From Candidatus Fermentithermobacillaceae bacterium (lineage in GTDB: Bacteria; Bacillota; Sulfobacillia; Fermentithermobacillales; Fermentithermobacillaceae): a stretch of 41,892 nucleotides of DNA. The stretch lies in assembly GCA_012840345.1 (NCBI GenBank), contig DULO01000043.1, positions 1 to 41,892 of the forward strand, in the 5' to 3' direction. Shown in pieces: positions 16,261 to 24,450 of the stretch; the first letter of the stretch is position 1, and each line of letters starts with the position of its first letter. Made by a program: the position numbers and the translations under genes. The notes under the pieces are model-generated. The model was not told the DNA's origin. It worked only from the letters and a program-made list of their open reading frames with translations, and searched no databases.

Positions 16261-17016
16261 ATGGACAACAAGACCATAGCGTTTTGCTTCCTTGTGGCTT
16301 TCGCCCTTTCGTCCCTATATGCCATGAGGAGAAATTCCACCGGCAGCGGCATCCCGATCAGGCGGGTGCCGGGACTGGACGCCATCGATGAAGCCATCGG
16401 ACGGGCGACCGAGATGGGAAGAACCTCTCTCTTCGTTATCCCGGCGGGAGCGTTCGACGCCCAAGCCTTCGCCGCTTTCGATATCCTTGGCTACGTGGCG
16501 AGGCAGACTGCCAAATACGACACCAAGCTCCTAGTAGTCAACGCGCTTCCCGAAGCCCACACCATCGCCACCGAGGTGGTACGTCAAGCGTATCTCGCGG
16601 AGGGCAAGGAGAAGTCTTTCAGCCAAGACTCAATGCGGTTTCTATCGGGGGGATTCACCGCGGGAGTTCTCGGCATCTACGAACGGGAGCCCATCGGCGC
16701 CAACTTCTTGTTTGGGTCGTTCTTCTTTGAAAGTCTGACTTTGGCCGAAGCCGGGCAGAAAACAGGAGCTATTCAGGTATCCGGCACCGCCAACACTCAC
16801 CAGCTTCCTTTTCTTGTGGCGGCCTGCGACTACACCCTGATCGGCGAAGAGATATACGCCGCGGGCACCTACCTGTCCAGAAACGGCGCCCAGATCGGCA
16901 GCCTCGTCGCCCAGGAGGTCGGCAAATACCTGAGCATAGCGGCGATGATTCTCGGAAGCTTGTATTTCACCTTTAGGTCGGTATTCCAAGCTTCCCAAAC
17001 GATAGGGGGGCGCTGA
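16261..17016 (+). CDS. DUF6754-like membrane protein (operon protein A)
   Basis: A 251-residue protein. ATG 16261 is chosen over an upstream in-frame start because GGAGGT lies 8 nt before it. The layout is an N-terminal helix (about 6-22), a soluble domain of about 195 residues and a C-terminal helix (about 218-238). The soluble part begins RRVPGLDAIDEAIGRATEMGR, split here as RRVPGLDAIDE then AIGRATEMGR, a stretch I associate with the uncharacterised DUF6754 family. It later contains QVSGTANTHQLPFLV and YLSRNGAQIGS. No catalytic motif is recognised. The next gene begins 1 nt after the stop. Together with the following three genes it probably forms one membrane complex. The family name is from memory; the function is unknown. 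Confidence 0.8.
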   Translation: MDNKTIAFCFLVAFALSSLYAMRRNSTGSGIPIRRVPGLDAIDEAIGRATEMGRTSLFVIPAGAFDAQAFAAFDILGYVARQTAKYDTKLLVVNALPEAHTIATEVVRQAYLAEGKEKSFSQDSMRFLSGGFTAGVLGIYEREPIGANFLFGSFFFESLTLAEAGQKTGAIQVSGTANTHQLPFLVAACDYTLIGEEIYAAGTYLSRNGAQIGSLVAQEVGKYLSIAAMILGSLYFTFRSVFQASQTIGGR

Positions 17017-17017
17017 C

Positions 17018-17644
17018 ATGACGCGGCGGACCGTACCCCTTATCATCGGTTTTCTTGCCGGGACCATCGTGCTGGGCAAGTACTTCCTTCCTCAAAACGC
17101 TTTCCTCGATTCACTGGGCACCGATGTGGTGAACTGGCGCACAATCGTCGCCGCCTTCGCCCTCGGCCTCGGCGCCGTGAACCTCCTGGGTACTCACACC
17201 ATGAGGATTGCCCGTAAAGAGAAGGGGTGGGACGCCAGCATCGTCCTCTTGGCGTCTCTGGTGACCTTCACGGCCATCGGCCTTTTCAAGGGGACCACAT
17301 CCCCCGTCTACCAGTGGGGCTTCAACTACCTCTACCAGCCGATATATTCAGGCATCTCGTCCCTCTTGGCGTTCATGATCACTTCCGCGTCCTACAGGTC
17401 TTTCCGGTTTAAGGACTGGCAATCCGGGGTGCTGATGCTGGGGGCCGTCATAGTGATGCTTGGCCAGGTTGGTATAGGAGAGTTGCTGTTCAGAGGCCTC
17501 CCCGCGGTTTCCTCCTGGATCATGGCGGTCCCCAACACCGCGGGCATGAGGGGCATAGCCATAGGGGGGGCGCTTGGAGCCATAGCCTTGAGCCTTAGGG
17601 TCATACTGGGGCTTGAACGCGGATACTTGGGAGGTGGCCAGTAA
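17018..17644 (+). CDS. Polytopic membrane protein of unknown function (operon protein B)
   Basis: A 208-residue protein with about six transmembrane segments (near residues 5-22, 42-60, 74-92, 107-126, 137-157 and 183-200). The loops are short and carry few charges, for example RKEKGWD and YRSFRFKDWQ on the presumed cytoplasmic side. No transporter signature is recognised. ATG 17018 follows the stop of protein A by 1 nt and a GGGGGG ribosome binding site lies within the end of that gene. Its stop codon overlaps the start of protein C (TAATG). The translational coupling implies a fixed stoichiometry with its neighbours. Confidence 0.8.
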   Translation: MTRRTVPLIIGFLAGTIVLGKYFLPQNAFLDSLGTDVVNWRTIVAAFALGLGAVNLLGTHTMRIARKEKGWDASIVLLASLVTFTAIGLFKGTTSPVYQWGFNYLYQPIYSGISSLLAFMITSASYRSFRFKDWQSGVLMLGAVIVMLGQVGIGELLFRGLPAVSSWIMAVPNTAGMRGIAIGGALGAIALSLRVILGLERGYLGGGQ

Positions 17645-18495
17645 TGTCTTCTCCTTGGTACGAGCGGCTTCAGAGCATTCCCAAACCGGCTATTTACGCC
17701 ACCCTGATATTGGTTTTTTTGGTCCCGCTAATACGTCCTATGGGCTTGCCTCTCCTCATGAGCGAGAATACCCGGAAGGCTTACGAATACATCGACGCGC
17801 TGCCTGAAGGCTCCATCGTATTCCATTCCATCGCGTTCAACCCCGCGGTGGACGCGGAAAACTGGCCGCAGATGCTCGCTTTGGTCCGTCACTACATGAA
17901 GAACGGGCTCAAGATCATCTTCTACCCGACAATGCAGGAAGGCGGGATGTACGCCGAAAGGATACGTTCGACTTACGCGGCAGAGTACGGCTACGAGTAC
18001 GGCGAGGACTACGTCATACTGCCCTTTAAGGCGGGCGGGGAGAGCGCCATAGCCGGGCTTAAGGATTTCTGGTCCTTTATGCCAAGCGACGTGGACGGAA
18101 CCCCGCTCAAGGATCTCCCGCTGTTCCAGGGTTTTACCGATATGCGGGACGTCGACGTCATCGTGCCTTGTACGGGCAGCTCTGACGGTCTCTTCTACGT
18201 GAGCCACCTTAACGCGGCCTACGGCACGCCCATCATCATGGCGGGCACCGCTCCCGTGCTGCCGTTTATCGGCCCGTTCCTCGCGTCGGGACAAGTGAAA
18301 GGCGCGATTATCGGGCTTTCAGGCGCGGCCGAGTATGAGATTCTGGCGGGTGTTCCGGGTCAGGCGACAGGCGCTATGGACGCCCAGTCCATGGGCCACC
18401 TGCTTATCGTGGGCCTTGTCCTAATTGGGAACCTCGGCTTCCTTTACGGGAAGAGGGTCAACGGAAAGAACGGTCAGAACGGGAGGCGGTCTTGA
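17644..18495 (+). CDS. Helix - soluble domain - helix protein of unknown function (operon protein C)
   Basis: A 283-residue protein with the same overall plan as protein A: an N-terminal helix (about 16-36), a soluble domain of about 210 residues and a C-terminal helix (about 250-268). It ends in a strongly basic tail KRVNGKNGQNGRRS. Basic residues also precede helix 1, so by the positive-inside rule both ends should be cytoplasmic and the domain extracytoplasmic. The domain alternates strands and helices (GSIVFHSIAF, GLKIIFYPT, VDVIVPCTGSSDG, GTPIIMAGTAPV, VKGAIIGLSG), suggesting a Rossmann-like fold, but no nucleotide or metal motif is seen. GGAGGTGG precedes the ATG. The stop overlaps the next start. 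Confidence 0.8.
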   Translation: MSSPWYERLQSIPKPAIYATLILVFLVPLIRPMGLPLLMSENTRKAYEYIDALPEGSIVFHSIAFNPAVDAENWPQMLALVRHYMKNGLKIIFYPTMQEGGMYAERIRSTYAAEYGYEYGEDYVILPFKAGGESAIAGLKDFWSFMPSDVDGTPLKDLPLFQGFTDMRDVDVIVPCTGSSDGLFYVSHLNAAYGTPIIMAGTAPVLPFIGPFLASGQVKGAIIGLSGAAEYEILAGVPGQATGAMDAQSMGHLLIVGLVLIGNLGFLYGKRVNGKNGQNGRRS

Positions 18496-19127
18496 TGGCA
18501 GATACGGTCGGAACCTACTTGTCGGGCCTGCTCATCGTGGCATGCTTCAGCTACTTGTTCAAGGAAAACCGGGCATTCACCTACGCCGAACACCTTTACG
18601 TGGGGTTCGCGGCAGCCCAAGCTATCGTGTTGGGCTGGTCCAACATCAAGGAGATGGGCTTAGATCCTCTCCGTCAGGGGAAGTTCATCTTGGTCATACC
18701 CCTTGTCCTTGGCGTCCTGCTCTATGCCAGGTACTACAAGCCCCTGTCTCACCTCGCGAGGTTTCCCCTGGCCTTCATGATGGGCGCCGCGGCGGGCGTG
18801 ACCATAACCGGGGTTATAGATGCCCAGTTGGTGGCTCAAGTGAAAGCTACCATGCTGCCCATGACCAACCTGAACAACGTGGTCATGGTGCTGGGTACGG
18901 CTTCGACCCTCGCGTTCTTCCTCTTCATTCCCATTGGAAAGAAGGCGGAAGGGGTGAAGGCGGCGAACGGGTTCGGCGCGGGCAATTTGGTGCGGAACCT
19001 GGGGCGGGCCACCATAATGCTGGCCTTCGGTTCGTCGTACGGGTACACGGTCATGGCGAGGTTGTCCTACCTAGTCGCCAGGCTGCAGTTCCTGTTCGGA
19101 CGCATCATTCCGCTGATTCCCGACTAA
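18495..19127 (+). CDS. Polytopic membrane protein of unknown function (operon protein D)
   Basis: A 210-residue protein with about six hydrophobic segments (near 5-22, 36-52, 65-80, 88-110, 129-147 and 168-188). ATG 18495 shares its A with the TGA of protein C, and GGGAGG lies 8 nt upstream, so this start is preferred over the TTG one codon earlier. The size and helix number match protein B, giving the operon an A-B / C-D pattern (soluble-domain protein, then polytopic protein). I see no obvious sequence identity between B and D by eye. The M14 carboxypeptidase gene starts 27 nt later and is probably in the same transcript. Confidence 0.8.
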   Translation: MADTVGTYLSGLLIVACFSYLFKENRAFTYAEHLYVGFAAAQAIVLGWSNIKEMGLDPLRQGKFILVIPLVLGVLLYARYYKPLSHLARFPLAFMMGAAAGVTITGVIDAQLVAQVKATMLPMTNLNNVVMVLGTASTLAFFLFIPIGKKAEGVKAANGFGAGNLVRNLGRATIMLAFGSSYGYTVMARLSYLVARLQFLFGRIIPLIPD

Positions 19128-19154
19128 AGACCAAGAACATCTGGAGGGAGTTTA

Positions 19155-20846
19155 ATGAAACTGGAGGATTTCACCTGGGACCGTTACCTGAAGTACGACG
19201 AACTCACAGCCGCTCTTAGGTGGCTCGCCGAGACCTACCCCGACCTTTGCGAGATGTACTCCATCGGGAAGACCTGGCAGGGCCGGGACATTTGGTGTTT
19301 GGAAGTGACCAATAAGAAGATAGGGAAACCGTCGGAGAAGCCCGGGTTGTACGTGGACGGCAACACTCACGCGGGCGAGGTCACCGGAAGCATGATCTGC
19401 CTGTACAGCGCGTGGAGCTTGCTTTCAAATTACGCTACGGACCCCAAGACCAGGCTTCTGGTGGACACCAGGACTTTCTACATCGTCCCCAGGCTCTCGG
19501 TGGACGGGGCCGAACTGTACCTCACGGAACCGTATATTCCCAGGTCCAGCATACGGCCCTGGCCGTACGAGGAAGAGCAGGACGGTTTGAACCCTTACGA
19601 TATTGACGGCGACGGGATCATCGCCCAGATGCGCGTGGAAGATGAGAACGGGGCGTGGCGAGTGTCAGAGAAAGATCCCCGGGTGATGGTTAGGCGCAAG
19701 CCCAACGAGTTCGGCGGGAAGTACTACACCGTCTATCAGGAGGGCTACATCAAGAACTGGAACGGGGTGGAAGTAAAGCCCGCGCCGAGCCGCTGGGGCT
19801 TGGACGTAAACAGGAATTACGCGGCCAACTGGCAGCAAGACTACATGCAGCCCGGCGCCGGACCCTATCCGTTCTCGGAGCCGGAATCGAGGTCTGTCGC
19901 CGAGTTTTTCGAATCCCACCCCAATATAGCGCTGGCTCAGTCCTATCACACCTTTAGCGGAGTGGTGCTTAGGCCGGGCGCCGCCAAGGCCGACAAAGAC
20001 CTAAGCCCCAAGGACCTAAAAGCGCTCAAGGAGATAGGCGCGATCGGGCTCGAGACCACGGGGTATCCTTGCGTCGGGGTCTATGAGGACTTCGCGCTTT
20101 CCAAGGATATCGTAGGGAAGCGTCCCCTTTGGGGAGTAGCCCTCGAGTGGATGTTCGAGCACGCCGGCGTTATCGCGTACTCCACCGAGGTCTGGGATAT
20201 GCCCAACCGTGCCATGGGAAGGAAAGACAGCTACAAGACTCTCATGGACTGGACCGAGGAAGAAAACATCCAGATGCAAAAGTGGAACGACGAGAACCTA
20301 AACGGCGAAGGTTTCATCAACTGGCGTCCTTTCAACCATCCCCAGCTAGGGCCGGTGGAGATAGGCGGATGGAAGCACAAGTTCGTCATACAGAACCCGC
20401 CGCCCAAGTTCCTAAGGCAAGAGTGCGAGAAAAACTCGAATCTCTTCATTGAGATGGCGCTGACCACTCCTTTGGTAAGGATAACCCGGATCGAGGTCGA
20501 GGAAGTGGCGAAAGGCGTCTACAATGTGAAGGTGGCCGTCAGGAACATGGGGTACCTTCCGACCAACGTCACGGATCAGGCCAAGAAGAACAAGAAGGCA
20601 AAGCCCGTGAAGGCTACCATAGAGTTGCCTGAGGGCGCCGCCGTGGTGGGCGGCACGAAAGAAATCGAAATCGGGCACATGGAAGGCCGTCTTTCCGTGG
20701 GGAGGCCTTTCGGCGGCGGTCCGCAGACCGAGCATCTGTGCCAGTGGGTTGTGTCCGCGCCGTCACCGGTGACCGTTTCCGTGAAAGCCGGAAACGAGAG
20801 GGGAGGCTTTGACACCAAGGAAGTGAGGCTCATCCCCAAGGCCTAA
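19155..20846 (+). CDS. M14 family zinc carboxypeptidase with C-terminal beta domain
   Basis: A 563-residue peptidase. Zinc ligands are HAGE (His72, Glu75) and His265 in AQSYHTFSG. The substrate-carboxylate site is DVNRNY (217-222), and the general base is Glu345 in STEVWDMP. An inserted loop with Asp149, Asp151 and Asp153 (DIDGDGI) looks like a Ca2+-binding site. From about residue 440 the chain changes to a beta-rich domain (RITRIEVEEV, YNVKVAVRNMGYLPTNV) like CARDB/adhesion modules. There is no signal peptide, so the enzyme appears cytoplasmic unless exported by other means. GGAGGG precedes the ATG, and the gene closely follows the membrane operon. It probably trims peptides; exact specificity is unknown. 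Confidence 0.92.
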   Translation: MKLEDFTWDRYLKYDELTAALRWLAETYPDLCEMYSIGKTWQGRDIWCLEVTNKKIGKPSEKPGLYVDGNTHAGEVTGSMICLYSAWSLLSNYATDPKTRLLVDTRTFYIVPRLSVDGAELYLTEPYIPRSSIRPWPYEEEQDGLNPYDIDGDGIIAQMRVEDENGAWRVSEKDPRVMVRRKPNEFGGKYYTVYQEGYIKNWNGVEVKPAPSRWGLDVNRNYAANWQQDYMQPGAGPYPFSEPESRSVAEFFESHPNIALAQSYHTFSGVVLRPGAAKADKDLSPKDLKALKEIGAIGLETTGYPCVGVYEDFALSKDIVGKRPLWGVALEWMFEHAGVIAYSTEVWDMPNRAMGRKDSYKTLMDWTEEENIQMQKWNDENLNGEGFINWRPFNHPQLGPVEIGGWKHKFVIQNPPPKFLRQECEKNSNLFIEMALTTPLVRITRIEVEEVAKGVYNVKVAVRNMGYLPTNVTDQAKKNKKAKPVKATIELPEGAAVVGGTKEIEIGHMEGRLSVGRPFGGGPQTEHLCQWVVSAPSPVTVSVKAGNERGGFDTKEVRLIPKA

Positions 20847-20890
20847 AAACACAGGAATGGTGATTGAATAAGACGCGGAATGACCGCGAA

Positions 20891-20950
20891 AAATTATAGT
20901 GGCGTCCATCCATCGGAATCGGTACGGAGCTTCTAACGGATGGACGCCAC
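20891..20950 (-). terminator. Long inverted repeat with T-run between convergent genes
   Basis: GTGGCGTCCATCC (20899-20911) is a perfect 13-bp inverted match to GGATGGACGCCAC (20938-20950) with a 26-nt loop. On the minus strand it starts 8 nt after the amidohydrolase stop and is followed by ATAATTTTT, as expected of a terminator. On the plus strand it is followed only by GTGTTTCTTA. Confidence 0.7.
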
Positions 20951-20957
20951 GTGTTTC

Positions 20958-22130
20958 TTAGTTATGAGCCCGGGCGAAAACGCTCTGCCCTTCAATGTAA
21001 ACCTCCAAGACCTTCGAACGGATCCTGAAGGGGTGCCCGCTCCACACCACAAAGTCAGCGTCCTTGCCCGCGTCCAAGCTTCCGACCCTGTCGTCTACGC
21101 CCAGGGTCTCCGCTGGGGTCAAGGTCACGGCCCTGAGCGCGTCCTCTTCTTTCATGCCGTTGGCCCATGCCAGGGCGGCGGCGGTGGAAAGGAATTGGAC
21201 CGGCAGGAACGGATGGTCGCTCATGATGCTGACCCGGCATCCCGCTTCCGCGAGTATCCCCGCGGTCTTAAGGTTTATGTTAAGCGTCTCGATCTTGGTC
21301 CTACTGGAAAGGCTCGGGCCTATGTTGACCCTTGCTTTCCTCTTGCCGAGGAACTCGGCGATCGCGGCGCCGTCTGTGCAGTGTTCTATGGAGTAGTCAA
21401 GGTCGAACTCTTCCGCGATCCTGACCGCTGTGACTATGTCATCGGCCCGATGGGCGTGAATACGCAAGGGAATCTCACGTCGCAGGACCTTCAGTAGGTT
21501 TTCCATACCCAAGTCCCTGTCGGGCATCTTTGACGGGTCTTCCTGGCCGCGCTCGAGCTTCTTGGCGTACTCCCGGGCTTTGTACAAAGCCCCCCGCAAG
21601 AGCGCGGCGTTGCCCATGCGCGTAACGGGGGCCTGCTTGCGGTTGCCGTAGTAGTTCTTGGGATTCTCGCCCAAGGCCGCTTTTAGGCCGCTGGGGTTCT
21701 TGATTATCATGTCGTCCACGACGGTGCCTCTGGTCTTCGCCACAACCATTTCGCCGCCAATGATGTTGCCTGAGCCAGGGGTTATCTGGACCGTCGTGAC
21801 CCCCCCTGACCTGGCGTCCTCAAAGGCGGTGTGCCCGGGCCAAATGGAATCCAGGGCGCGTACTTCAGGCGTTATCGGGTTGGAGCCTTCGTTGCCGTCG
21901 GACTGTGGCTGTCCGTACCACTCGGGCCACATGCCGATGTGGGTATGCTCATCAACAAACCCAGGAAGTATGGACTTGCCCTTAAGGTCTATAATGGTGC
22001 AGCCTTCCGGCAGGGGGATGTCTTTACCGACGGCCGCGATTTTCTTGCCGTCTACTAGGAGCACGCCTCCATGGATCGGAGGCTTTGACACCGGGTAAAT
22101 GTCGGCGTTGATGTAGGCGGTCTTGCTCAC
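20958..22130 (-). CDS. Amidohydrolase, imidazolonepropionase-like (second of a tandem pair)
   Basis: A 390-residue member of the amidohydrolase superfamily (HutI/COG1228 type). The metal-binding HxH is EHTHIG (His62, His64). Later conserved elements are GGVTTVQITPGSGNIIGGE, LRIHAHRADD, SIEHCTDG and SDHPFLP, with the closing ADFVVWSGHPF characteristic of the family. The GTG start overlaps the stop of the upstream paralogue (GTGA), so it is translationally coupled. The enzymes hydrolyse cyclic amides or related C-N bonds. The substrate is unknown; the genes are not in a histidine-degradation operon, so imidazolonepropionase is not assumed. It converges on the M14 peptidase. Confidence 0.9.
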   Translation of the reverse strand: MSKTAYINADIYPVSKPPIHGGVLLVDGKKIAAVGKDIPLPEGCTIIDLKGKSILPGFVDEHTHIGMWPEWYGQPQSDGNEGSNPITPEVRALDSIWPGHTAFEDARSGGVTTVQITPGSGNIIGGEMVVAKTRGTVVDDMIIKNPSGLKAALGENPKNYYGNRKQAPVTRMGNAALLRGALYKAREYAKKLERGQEDPSKMPDRDLGMENLLKVLRREIPLRIHAHRADDIVTAVRIAEEFDLDYSIEHCTDGAAIAEFLGKRKARVNIGPSLSSRTKIETLNINLKTAGILAEAGCRVSIMSDHPFLPVQFLSTAAALAWANGMKEEDALRAVTLTPAETLGVDDRVGSLDAGKDADFVVWSGHPFRIRSKVLEVYIEGQSVFARAHN

Positions 22131-23317
22131 TTAAGGCCACCTGCCTTCTCTTGGTTCTCGTACACGATTTGGCCGTCAATGAAAGTGAGTTCGGCTTTGG
22201 CGTCGTACTCCAGGGGGTCCTTTGACCAAACTACCAGGTCAGCGTCTTTCCCCGGTTCAAGAGACCCGACCCTGTCCGCTACCCCCGCTATTTCGGCGGC
22301 GTGACGCGTTATGGCAAGCAAAGCCACGGTTTCATCCATACCTTCCCTTACGGCCAGCCCTGCAGATATCCTGAGGTACTGGATGGGGAGGACCGGATGG
22401 TCAGTGATGATGGCGAGCTTAACGCCTGCTTTGGACAGGGCTACCGGCGTGCTGAAGCCGATGTCCTTTACTTCGAGCTTGCTCTTGCTTGTGATGGACG
22501 GGCCAACGGTGACGGGAAACCCGCTTTCCTTCACGCGCTCCGCGATCTTGCCCCCTTCTGTGCAGTGCTCCAGCGAGATGTTGATGTCAAATTCCTTCGC
22601 AATCCTGATCGCCGTCATGATGTCGTCGGTGCGGTGGCAGTGGACCCGCAAGGGGATTTGTTTCTTAAGTACCGGGATCAAAGCCTCGTGTTTTAGGTTT
22701 AGAGCCGGTGCCTTTTCCGGGTCTTTCGCTTCTTCCTTCTTGCGGAGGTAGTCTTTGGCCGCCGCAAGCGCTTTTCGCATGGTTGCCGCGTTTCCCATTC
22801 TCGTTGTGGGCATTTTCCGGTCCGCCCCGTAGACTCGCTTCGGGTTTTCTCCAAGCGCCGCCTTCATGCCGCTGGGACGCAGCACCACCATGTCGTCGAC
22901 CACGGTTCCCCATGTCTTCATGACCAGGGTCTCGCCGCCGATGATGTTGGCGCTGCCCGGGTCGACTTGAACGCAGGTGACACCCGCGGCGACGGCGTCG
23001 GAAAGAGCGACGTCTTTCGGGTAAATGCCGTCGATCGCCCGTACGTCCGCCGTAATCGGGTTCGACATCTCGTTTCCATCGTTACCCGCCCAACCCGTGC
23101 CGTCTTCGGCCAGGCCTATGTGGCAATGGGCGTCGATGAACCCGGGAGTCACGACTTTGCCTGAACCGTCGATGACATTGGCCCCCGGAGGGACGGGAAT
23201 GCCCTGCCCTACGGCCGCGATCTTGCCGTCTTGGATGACGATAGTGGCGTCGTCAAGGAAGGGTTCGGCGTCTTTGGCGGTGAAGACCTTGGCGTGGACT
23301 ATCGCTGTCAAGTTCAA
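22127..23317 (-). CDS. Amidohydrolase, imidazolonepropionase-like (first of a tandem pair)
   Basis: A 396-residue paralogue of the next gene. It shows IDAHCHIG (His64, His66), ANIIGGETLVMKTWGT, LRVHCHRTDD, SLEHCTEG and ITDHPVLP, ending ADLVVWSKDPLEY. The start is TTG 23317 with AAGGAGG 10 nt upstream. Long identical stretches such as KAALGENPK and TRMGNAA are shared with the downstream copy, so the pair arose by duplication and may form a hetero-oligomer. Both lack signal peptides. Substrates may be cyclic or N-acylated amino acid derivatives released from peptides; this is inference from context. Confidence 0.9.
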   Translation of the reverse strand: MNLTAIVHAKVFTAKDAEPFLDDATIVIQDGKIAAVGQGIPVPPGANVIDGSGKVVTPGFIDAHCHIGLAEDGTGWAGNDGNEMSNPITADVRAIDGIYPKDVALSDAVAAGVTCVQVDPGSANIIGGETLVMKTWGTVVDDMVVLRPSGMKAALGENPKRVYGADRKMPTTRMGNAATMRKALAAAKDYLRKKEEAKDPEKAPALNLKHEALIPVLKKQIPLRVHCHRTDDIMTAIRIAKEFDINISLEHCTEGGKIAERVKESGFPVTVGPSITSKSKLEVKDIGFSTPVALSKAGVKLAIITDHPVLPIQYLRISAGLAVREGMDETVALLAITRHAAEIAGVADRVGSLEPGKDADLVVWSKDPLEYDAKAELTFIDGQIVYENQEKAGGLK

Positions 23318-23553
23318 AGGCGAAAAACCTCCTTTTTGCGTGTTCGGTTCGATTGTGGGACAACAAGACGAAATTCAGCAATCCGTTTCCGGATTCCTCC
23401 CAAGCCAAGGGTGTTCTGTGCAGGTGAATCCCGGCGGGTTGTAGAATGCGAGGGTTTGTTGGCCAGGCTTTGTTTGCCGGAAGGCATCACACCGGAGGCG
23501 AATGAGGGGCGTAAGAGCCCCGGAAACAGGGAGAAGATTGGAGGCGATTTGCC

Positions 23554-24384
23554 TTGAACGTACGGGCGGTCTTGTTCGATCTGGGAGGGACCCTTTGGTC
23601 TCCCTTCGGGGTTTTGGGGAGAGACGAGGCGCTGCGGCTGGCTTCACAAGCGGCGATCAAGCGGTTACAAGACGCGGGCGTCAAGGAGCTTCCCGAAACC
23701 GCGGTCGAGACACTGATGGAATCGGTATCCTTACGACTGGCAGGACTCCGTGGCCACAGCGACGGGCATTTGGCACGGCCGGTTGTGAAGCCCGCTACGG
23801 GTGATGCCGTGGGTCCCACCGCCGCTGCGTCCCAGGCCGGCTTAGAGGACTTAAGGGAAGTGGACTTCCAAGAGGTGTTCCTGAAGAGCGTAGGGCGGTT
23901 AGGAGTGACGCTCAGCGCCGAAGACGCCAGGGCTATGAGCTCCGCTTTCGCTTGCGACTTGGACGGGCACTATCAAGTGTTTCCTGACGTTATACCGGCC
24001 CTTAGCCGCCTGAGACAGGAGTTCCCCGGCCTCAAGGTAGGGATCGTCTCTAACACATCTATTCCGGAACAAGTCATAGACCGCCACGTAAACGAGGCCG
24101 GCATCCAAGCGTTCACCGACTTCAGGGTTTTCAGTTCCACCGTGGGGTGGCGAAAGCCCCACAGGGCCATATACGCCAAAGCCCTGGAACTTGCCGGGAC
24201 GGCTCCGGAGGACACTGTCTTTGTCGGGGACAGGCTGCTCGAGGACGTCATCGGGCCGAAGTCTATGGGGATGAAGGCCCTCTTGCGCACTCACGGCGAT
24301 CCTGTACCGGATGACGTGAACGCGTGCGACGCCGTCATCTCCGACTTGAGATATCTCGTGGAGGTCCTGCCCCGTATTTCGTAA
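23554..24384 (+). CDS. HAD family hydrolase
   Basis: A 276-residue haloacid dehalogenase-like hydrolase starting at TTG 23554, with GGAGG 9 nt upstream. Motif I reads FDLGGTLW: nucleophile Asp9 is present, but the usual general acid/base Asp two residues later is Gly11. Motif II is VSNTS, motif III Lys is in WRKPH and motif IV is VGDRLLEDV. A helical cap with a low-complexity stretch lies between residues 30 and 130. The DxG form occurs in some HAD groups and lowers or alters phosphatase chemistry. The substrate is unknown. It is a stand-alone gene, divergent from the amidohydrolase pair. Confidence 0.85.
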   Translation: MNVRAVLFDLGGTLWSPFGVLGRDEALRLASQAAIKRLQDAGVKELPETAVETLMESVSLRLAGLRGHSDGHLARPVVKPATGDAVGPTAAASQAGLEDLREVDFQEVFLKSVGRLGVTLSAEDARAMSSAFACDLDGHYQVFPDVIPALSRLRQEFPGLKVGIVSNTSIPEQVIDRHVNEAGIQAFTDFRVFSSTVGWRKPHRAIYAKALELAGTAPEDTVFVGDRLLEDVIGPKSMGMKALLRTHGDPVPDDVNACDAVISDLRYLVEVLPRIS

Positions 24385-24427
24385 CGCCCCGCGGTAAGAC
24401 CTGAACGTCCCTGCCCTAGCGGGATGG

Positions 24428-24443
24428 CCCCGCGGGAGCGGGG
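24428..24443 (-). terminator. Weak GC-rich hairpin between the HAD gene and the ABC operon
   Basis: CCCCGC (24428-24433)/GCGGGG (24438-24443) with a GGGA loop sits in the 66-bp gap between two convergent transcription units. There is no T-run on either strand, so termination here is only a possibility. Confidence 0.3.
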
Positions 24444-24450
24444 AGCGTCT

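Noticed and set aside
20899-20950. Terminal inverted repeats of a miniature transposon (13-bp perfect arms)
   Set aside because: The element would be only 52 bp, with no flanking target duplication. The position 8 nt after a stop codon with a following T-run fits a terminator.
24428-24443. Attachment site or mobile-element end at the GC-rich inverted repeat
   Set aside because: No integrase, transposase or target duplication is nearby; the arms are only 6 bp and fit a weak terminator better.
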